Below, piece by piece: positions 59,801 to 64,000 of a stretch of 64,000 bases of DNA (position 1 is the stretch's first letter; every line of letters begins with the position of its first letter). The DNA is from Adlercreutzia muris (GTDB lineage: Bacteria; Actinomycetota; Coriobacteriia; Coriobacteriales; Eggerthellaceae), in assembly GCF_008831045.1 (NCBI RefSeq), contig NZ_WAJS01000002.1, forward strand, positions 62,001 through 126,000, read 5' to 3'. The notes below the pieces were generated by a model. That model saw only the letters and a list, made by a program, of their open reading frames with translations. It was not told where the DNA came from and ran no database searches. Made by a program: the position numbers and the translations under genes.

Positions 59801-62800
59801 TGCCGTAATGGTCGCGGTCGTAGTTCTCAGTGAGGCGATCCAGCTTCACGCGATAGGCGGCCAGGTACTGCTTGCCGGCATCATCGGTGTAGGCGCAGGG
59901 AAGGTTGTCGAAGCGGTAGACGCCCTCGTCGTTAGTGCGCACGGCCACCGTACCGTCGGTCACGACGGCGTCGGCGGTATCCCAATCGCCGGTCACCAGG
60001 GGGTGGTCGCCGTCGCGCAGCGTCGTGTATATATCAGTGCCGAAGTCCTCGTTGCGGAACCAGTGGCTCGTGTCATAGCTGGCCGAGATCTTCCCCGACA
60101 GGTTCAAGGTATCGTAGTCGAAGTCATCGGTGAGGAAGACCGGAGCGCTGTCGGGATTCACCGCATCGGGATCGTAGTACCACTGCTCCAAGGTGACGAT
60201 CTGCCCCTTAAGGCCCTCCTCCACGAGCTTGGTCGTCGTGGAGCCGTCGGGCAGCGCCACCTCCTCGGTCGTCTTCATATCCTGCAGGCCATCGTAGTCG
60301 GCATCGCGCCACACGCGGCCGGTGAGCGAGCGGGTGGGCACCGGCAGCTCGCCGGCATCGCCGCCATCGTAGCGATCGGCCCGCGCCCGCATAATATCGA
60401 ACACCACCGAACCGGTCGCATCGCTGATCACCTGGTTGTGGGGCACCGTGACCAGGGTGGTCTTGTCGGCAGCCAGGGTAGCGTCGGCATCCTTGGGGGC
60501 CGCGAGGATGATCTGGCCATCCTCGGCGCGCGTCCCCTCGTCGATGGCGCTCTCGAAGGCCCCCTCGCGGCCAGTGAGCGGGTAGGGCACCACGGTGTCA
60601 ACCGGCGTCGATCCGAGGCCATCGTCGATATCGGAATCGCTCGCGAGGGCGCCCTCGTGGTAGCGGGTCATCATCCACGGAACGCGGGACACGACGTTGC
60701 CCGCGCCATCGCGCACGTCGGTCTGCTCCAGCCCGTTCAGGGTCAGGCGATAGGAGGCCAGATAGAAGGCACCGGCATCGTCCACATAGGCCGTAGGCAG
60801 GTTCTTGAAGTTGTAGAGGCCATCGCCATTGGTGGTCAGGGTCACACGGCCGTCATCGCTCAGCGTGGCCTCATGGGGCTCGCCGGCAGCCCAGTCGTCG
60901 GTGGCGATGGCAGCCAAGGCGTTCATGGCATCGTGGCCGAACTGCTCGTTGCGCTTCCAGGTGCCGTCGGCCGGGTCGAAGTACCATTGGGTAAGGGTCA
61001 CCGACTCGCCCTCGATGCCCGGCTCGTCGTAGCGCTTCACCGTCCGCTTAAGCGGCTCGCCGTTCTCGTCGAGCACCTCTTCCTCCACTTCCGTGTAGGC
61101 CTGCTCGCCATCGTAGTCGTCGTCGCGCCATACCCGGCCGGAAATCTCGCGACGAGGCACGGCGATCTCGCCTACGTCGCCGCCCTGGACCTCGGCAGCT
61201 CGACGGGTCAGGTAGTCGTACTTCACCGTACCCGTCGCGTCCTGGTACACATCAGCGAGCGGGATGCTCACCTGGGAGGGCTGGTAGGCGTTCTCGCGGC
61301 CGGTGCCCACCGGAGCCGCCAGGATGATCTGGCCGTCGCGGTCCAGCGATCGCTGCTGCACGGCCGTGCCCGTGCCCGTATGGTCGAGTTCGCGGCCCAC
61401 GATGCGCAGGGCCGGCGCCTGCTGCCCCTGGTTGTCCTCCACGTCCGAGTCGCGCTGTTCATCGTCGCCCTGGTGGAAATGGGTCATCATCCACGGCGTC
61501 TCGTAGAGCAGCTTGGTCGGGTCGTCCTCGTCGTACTTCTTCTCGACGCGCAGGCCGTCCAGGCGCACACGGTAGGCGGCCAGGAAATGCTCGCCCTCAT
61601 CGTTGGTGTAGGCCGTGGGCAGGTTCTCGAAGGTGTAGGCGCCCTTGGCATCGGTATGCACAGTCACCCAACCGCCGTCCTGGGTCTCGCCGATGGGCAG
61701 CGTAGATTCCTCGTTGGTCGTCTCGGACTTCGCAAGGGCGCCCGTGGCGGCATCCAGGTAATCGCGTACCCACACCGTATAGTCCTTGCCCTGGAAATCC
61801 TGGCGAGTCTCGGTCTTCCAGCTGGCAGCCACCGAGGTGCGCACATCGTTGCCGAAATTCGGGTTCTGCACCCAGTTGGCACCGTCGTAGTACCACTGGC
61901 TGATGGACACCGCCTCGCCGGCCAGGCCCTCCTCGTCATCGGCACGCACGCCGTCGTAGTCCTCGTCGTTCCACACCACGCCGGTCACTGAGGAGCGCGG
62001 CACTTCCACCAGGCCCACGTCCCAATGCTCGATGCGCTGGGCGGCGCCGAGGTCGTAATCGTAGGTAATGGTCATAGGGCCGTTCTTGCGGGAGACGCGG
62101 CGAATGTTCTCGCGGGCCGTGGTCACGTCGTCGGCACCGCCGGCCATGACGATCATCTGATCGAAGGATACATCGTCGTCGTGACCGCCAGTCACGGTCA
62201 GCGGACCGGTGCCGGGCGCCGGCGCCTCGGTAGAGCCGGATCCGCTCTCGTTCAAATAGTAGGCGTAGACCTCTTTGCCGTCGCGCACGTAGGGGTTGCC
62301 GTCGGCGTCCCGCACGAGTGTGGCGCTCATGGCGGCATCGGAGTCCAGTTCCTCGTCGAATTGGCCGGTCAGCGGATTGGTCGGCGCGTTGCGCAGGGAG
62401 ATGCCCCAGTCGCGCTCCGCGGCCTTCAAGTTGTCGCGGTCGATGCGCACGCGATAGCCGGCCAGATACTTGGTCTTGTCCTCGTCCTTCACGGTCTTCG
62501 GCGCGTTCGGGTCGGCCACGTAGGTGAGCACGCCCTTGAACACATAGCTGCCGGCCGAGGAGGTGCGGGCCGTCTTGTACTCCAGGTCGTTGAGCACCCA
62601 GCGGCCCCGGCCGTTGCCGTTGTCGCCCGGGGTGCCGGGGTTGTAGTCCCGAGCCGCGAAGGCATCGGCGTCCTCGGGCAGCCAGTAGTACTGCTCAAGG
62701 GTCACCGTCACCGCGCCCACGCCGATGTTGGGCACGTCGCCCTGGATGCCGTCGTAGAACACCGGGTTGCCCGCAGCGTCAACGCCGTCGTTCTTGTCGC

Positions 62801-64000
62801 TCCACACGTAGTTGCCGAGGAAGCCCTTGGTGCCGTCGATCCAGCCCAGGGCCAGCTTGTCGTAGACCTTATAGCCCTTCCACGGGTTGCGCGGATCCTC
62901 GTAGACCGCATGGCCCTTGGCGTCCACGGGCACCGCCGCGTAGAAGCTGTTGGTCTCGCCGATGCCGCCCTTGAGCCACAGGTCGTTGTCCCACATGGCC
63001 GCCACCCGGTCGGTCGGGTTGCCCTCGGCATCCGCTGTCTGATCCTCGGCATTGGCGACCGGGCGCTTCAGAGGATCGTTCTCCCAGGCCATAACCGATG
63101 GCTTCAGCACGCGGTTCTTAGTATCGGTGCAGACGATCTTGTAGTTGTGCTCCGGCTCCAACGAGAAGCTGAAGGCACCGGAGGCGTCACCCTCTACGGG
63201 CTCCCAACGCCAATCTAGGTCATCCAGGTTCTCGGCCGCCACAAGCTTGTTGCCTGCGTCGTCGAAGGCGCGAGTCCACTTGTTCTGACCCTTCTCCGAC
63301 ACCATGAGCACGCAGTCGGTCTGGACCTCGGCGCGGTTGCCGTCGGTATCGTAGGCCTGCTCCCATGTGTCGGTGTCCTCGTCGTACACCTTCACGGACA
63401 CCTTCATGTTCTTGAGGCGCAGCTCATCGACGGCCAAGCCGTACTCATAGGGATTCGACTCGTCCAGGTTCACGTTCACCCAGTCGAGCACGCCGTCGAT
63501 AAGCTCAGGGTCGACCGCGCCGTCATTTTCGACGTACTTGTTCAGGTTCAGGGTCAGCTTGCCGTTCACCATGATGAATGGCGGCAGCTCGCCCTTGGAG
63601 GCGTCGTAGTCGGGCACGTTGTCCGGCGTGAGCGACAGCGGCGCGATGCCGGCATCGTCCCCAGAGCCGCCGTCCTGCTCACTCGTTGCGACCGAGGCGC
63701 TCTGCGGGTTGAAGATGTCGCCACCGCCGTCGCCGCCGGGGTTGTCGCCGCCGTCACCGTCGCCCTCGTCGCCACCCTCTTCGGGATCCTCTTCCATATC
63801 CTCGTAGCCAGCCAGCTTGTCATCGCGGAAGGCCACGCCGGAATACACCACCGGGCGCGCGATGCCCACGTTATAGCTGGTCATCTTCGCGTCGTAGATC
63901 TCATTTTGCGGATCGGCCCCCACAGCGTAGCGGTCGGCGTCGAAGGCCACCGCATCCACGCGGATCACCTCGGAGGTGGCCGTCATGGCATCGCCGGTGC
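53814..64000 (-). CDS. Giant LPQTG-anchored SdrD-type adhesin, 5' end outside window
   Basis: At least 3390 residues are encoded and the frame stays open to the end of the window, so the signal peptide is missing from view. The chain has at least eight SdrD B-like repeats, each opening with a G-x-V-W-x-D-x-x-Y/K-D-G motif (near 61970, 61120, 60310, 59370, 58220, 57410, 55780 and 55115). Each module typically carries a calcium-binding loop and Cna-B-like strands. Acidic Gly/Asp-rich spacers occur near 63700, 57300 and 54700. The C-terminus has LLPQTGD, a membrane helix and a charged tail RRREEEEPERWVDITI: a sortase signal. The role is probably adhesion to host or mucus, or cell-cell contact. 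Confidence 0.88.
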   Translation of the reverse strand, partial: TGDAMTATSEVIRVDAVAFDADRYAVGADPQNEIYDAKMTSYNVGIARPVVYSGVAFRDDKLAGYEDMEEDPEEGGDEGDGDGGDNPGGDGGGDIFNPQSASVATSEQDGGSGDDAGIAPLSLTPDNVPDYDASKGELPPFIMVNGKLTLNLNKYVENDGAVDPELIDGVLDWVNVNLDESNPYEYGLAVDELRLKNMKVSVKVYDEDTDTWEQAYDTDGNRAEVQTDCVLMVSEKGQNKWTRAFDDAGNKLVAAENLDDLDWRWEPVEGDASGAFSFSLEPEHNYKIVCTDTKNRVLKPSVMAWENDPLKRPVANAEDQTADAEGNPTDRVAAMWDNDLWLKGGIGETNSFYAAVPVDAKGHAVYEDPRNPWKGYKVYDKLALGWIDGTKGFLGNYVWSDKNDGVDAAGNPVFYDGIQGDVPNIGVGAVTVTLEQYYWLPEDADAFAARDYNPGTPGDNGNGRGRWVLNDLEYKTARTSSAGSYVFKGVLTYVADPNAPKTVKDEDKTKYLAGYRVRIDRDNLKAAERDWGISLRNAPTNPLTGQFDEELDSDAAMSATLVRDADGNPYVRDGKEVYAYYLNESGSGSTEAPAPGTGPLTVTGGHDDDVSFDQMIVMAGGADDVTTARENIRRVSRKNGPMTITYDYDLGAAQRIEHWDVGLVEVPRSSVTGVVWNDEDYDGVRADDEEGLAGEAVSISQWYYDGANWVQNPNFGNDVRTSVAASWKTETRQDFQGKDYTVWVRDYLDAATGALAKSETTNEESTLPIGETQDGGWVTVHTDAKGAYTFENLPTAYTNDEGEHFLAAYRVRLDGLRVEKKYDEDDPTKLLYETPWMMTHFHQGDDEQRDSDVEDNQGQQAPALRIVGRELDHTGTGTAVQQRSLDRDGQIILAAPVGTGRENAYQPSQVSIPLADVYQDATGTVKYDYLTRRAAEVQGGDVGEIAVPRREISGRVWRDDDYDGEQAYTEVEEEVLDENGEPLKRTVKRYDEPGIEGESVTLTQWYFDPADGTWKRNEQFGHDAMNALAAIATDDWAAGEPHEATLSDDGRVTLTTNGDGLYNFKNLPTAYVDDAGAFYLASYRLTLNGLEQTDVRDGAGNVVSRVPWMMTRYHEGALASDSDIDDGLGSTPVDTVVPYPLTGREGAFESAIDEGTRAEDGQIILAAPKDADATLAADKTTLVTVPHNQVISDATGSVVFDIMRARADRYDGGDAGELPVPTRSLTGRVWRDADYDGLQDMKTTEEVALPDGSTTTKLVEEGLKGQIVTLEQWYYDPDAVNPDSAPVFLTDDFDYDTLNLSGKISASYDTSHWFRNEDFGTDIYTTLRDGDHPLVTGDWDTADAVVTDGTVAVRTNDEGVYRFDNLPCAYTDDAGKQYLAAYRVKLDRLTENYDRDHYGMPEEGAWMMTRYHEGTEERALTVDSDLPDNLGITEHYPIIGREAFVAEEGTGADGAPLTTPKRYLGQRQEMLEGQIILAAQGKDRSATAQETIAATDFQNDLDGRLTFDWMDARDYAAGDDAVKAGDVGELPPPTQDIVGIFWNDADNDGVQSVDEATGLPVVHAADPADPDKLVPLLIEYAEDGTITVYEAITPTDGEGEGAPLMKGDVVKRSRLEPDGLIHLYAVDDAGAETPVMRANELTGIEEPVVYEPEEAVGGTAYRDGTVYDENASEDGINNARVTLERYIPDENGNWVRDPEWALPGEGWTDGNADPDYYDQNTTTAWRSDPQHVQYTKVQEYAPVVEGGDPVVRSGVYRFEDLPTQRAGANGEKIIYGYKVRYTDAGFKQRAWMIAKYQQKDNFTQDSDLINVNANLMQADEYDVLLNRQDESSVLGNLTEGNPSNNDNQDKGLLPLDEALAQKKPASRGASRSAAATVARALAALPAASAVGEAAVSARYDLGAGSDRAYNDAALLKRKTATIEGVLFQDGNYDGINQADEPKLAGKHVYLRAWGLKLVADDQCACDDPAAGDEGSWPAAAGAIEARDAAGQPMAGYHYEWVPEPNGTVRAITDAEGRFAFDDLPAATRNVKAGNDEGNDDVLVTDDWDEWYLLGYTLQVEGRAGQDGTVRGMPVTRLLSDDGDEPVSAAASKVHRPGDAAVLNDRLANDAGYSEDYYAITLSEVNAQDEEKSVLDGRLVLADRATTEADPVGATDPAYYVGANGMAFDLSTIRDADCMNGGFGPFGTAVISGVAWDDANYDGIRNYKVIGGETEEGGSGQDGVVPGEDDAAGDGANGEGEENGDAGEGDDGEEPGTLVPLEDPLVGETIYLTQEYYDPHAAGGAGAWVHNPAFGNPVDDPHPGDLTATDSSVSVRHVTDNTQYSIEGFGYTDGNGDWQPLWLADAEDADFVTVFPWEDKYPGRFRDGMTVTALDGTTHTIEIRPNTQYGVICRQQDRDGNLVTSQQPFYVATRGATAVAGVPFAEGDVDVTAAAVTFTEREGWWKEVGDDAIADVEAGPAWDGWEYAAVPEGATAAEIAAHGSWAVADEAGIVSIEGLAQRTGYQLVARLRTAGDPTDSEGSEASRIAATRARDAVIFPDPDGTEVWAVRTPADKVGDSNGYLPEGLPDTPENRQGSVKPAPPGSLSTTTGADGGYRFGALQCYVQKDAAGDLVDYGVPGAADEVFQTRYRVYMAELNNGYVMSRFHVGGPDSDLTRSEEGALTLRQAITYRNGMTIDDGYAYLSRESTNKPDSVFGSQYDDDADDKKVAFDVPAPSGTVLDAGAKAPNLNTVSGTVWNDGNRNGLREEGEAGITGATVELTRYWYDGEEDQWVFDRDFNRLVDAQGNVVQPGGATVYLSAEEQASTCRVVTTGRFERRVKDFLGEEQVIEYPQGYYEFNDLPATEVRVIGNAEQTVVYGYRVNVVDMPRGFAVTGLNNGEDIETDSDLDEATTRLDPEGEVAVDGLMVLAMAADDADAEESKVDGPDGLRWSTLGSRSSHFNDAGLIPFAGTSVSGWVWKDADKDGLQAEDDELVIDAEVVLERSVATFADAVDAGWMSRITDGAPGSDLDAEGNPLQETKRYLDIAWIVDGAEPPVEEPPVSGGDEVPGSPDEDEDESPVDPDGGNSEGSADSEGDTGSGGDPAEGADGDDAADEPAYVTALTWVTRVYGLDDGADGTGDGDAGDGGSDAPSGDASGGDAGDGVPGGSDADNPDDGNADDGEGQAAARLKKLLAMDVPDPAAGLDRNQDDGVLSEGIWERVAATKTDLEGGYSFVGLPAVDGYGRPYVYRVRMEKPTDAEWVPLNVGEDDNLDNDVAHMNLRGEDVDDNVGISEPLGVLSPRGAPNAYGVAYQVLAPQQWTRDAGRAVDPGYYVEPDPVPDPGEEDDWMTEIFQKDWLAKVTHKLLPQTGDPASLLRLILASLAGLAAMMLVLSLLRRREEEEPERWVDITI

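Noticed and set aside
51210-61991. Long plus-strand frames opposite the deaminase and the giant adhesin
   Set aside because: They are composition artefacts opposite real genes; the adhesin strand carries clear modules and an anchor signal.

Overview
The window (about 64 kb, high GC, nearly every gene on the minus strand) looks like chromosome of an actinobacterial gut anaerobe of the class Coriobacteriia, most likely family Eggerthellaceae. The evidence is a LuxR regulator with a large membrane domain, a Tat-exported flavoprotein of the fumarate-reductase type beside a LysR regulator, a class B sortase, actinobacterial-type RpoB/RpoC and SdrD-like surface adhesins. I cannot fix the genus from the sequence alone.

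Layout. 0-3.3 kb: end of a zincin-like metallopeptidase, a HigBA toxin-antitoxin pair, a LuxR remnant, tRNA-Pro(CGG), a hotdog thioesterase and a flippase-like membrane protein. 3.5-6.6 kb: pilin-like cell-wall protein and an ATP-grasp enzyme. 6.9-8.9 kb: truncated flavoprotein head-to-head with an intact membrane LuxR regulator. 9.0-13.1 kb: cobalamin-riboswitch operon with a DUF4430 lipoprotein, EcfT, a fused EcfA-EcfA and an S component, best read as a corrinoid ECF importer. 13.4-16.6 kb: XdhC, PurN, PurM. 16.7-17.8 kb: sortase B and a 35-residue membrane microprotein. 18.0-23.2 kb: ppk1-PPK2 polyphosphate operon. 23.3-26.0 kb: Rpn-type nuclease and NSS transporter. 26.0-30.0 kb: ABC-2 exporter genes with a LytTR regulator whose N-terminal half looks like a degenerate ABC ATPase. 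30.0-32.2 kb: glmM, hisE and a type I toxin-like microprotein. 32.4-35.7 kb: flavoprotein/LysR cassette bracketed by two copies of a terminator. 35.7-43.7 kb: rpoC and rpoB. 43.9-50 kb: lipoprotein, EF-G remnant, DUF3800 gene, EF-G2-like GTPase and a DUF559-like nuclease. 50-51.1 kb: repeat-rich gene-free DNA. 51.1-64 kb: MTA/SAH deaminase, an anchored Ala-rich protein, and a giant LPQTG adhesin that runs off the window.

The most interesting observations are: (1) RpoC carries a C-terminal extension with a helix-hairpin-helix domain strikingly like the C-terminal domain of RNA polymerase alpha; (2) the LytTR regulator with an ABC-ATPase-like N-terminus sits between two ABC-2 permease units behind overlapping divergent -10 boxes; (3) the flavoprotein/LysR cassette and the DUF3800 gene are each bracketed by duplicated 3' ends or terminators of housekeeping genes, suggesting insertion at those sites; (4) PPK1 has a tail of about 390 disordered residues ending in an amphipathic segment; (5) there are two membrane microproteins, one resembling a type I toxin. 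No CRISPR array, rRNA or insertion sequence was found.
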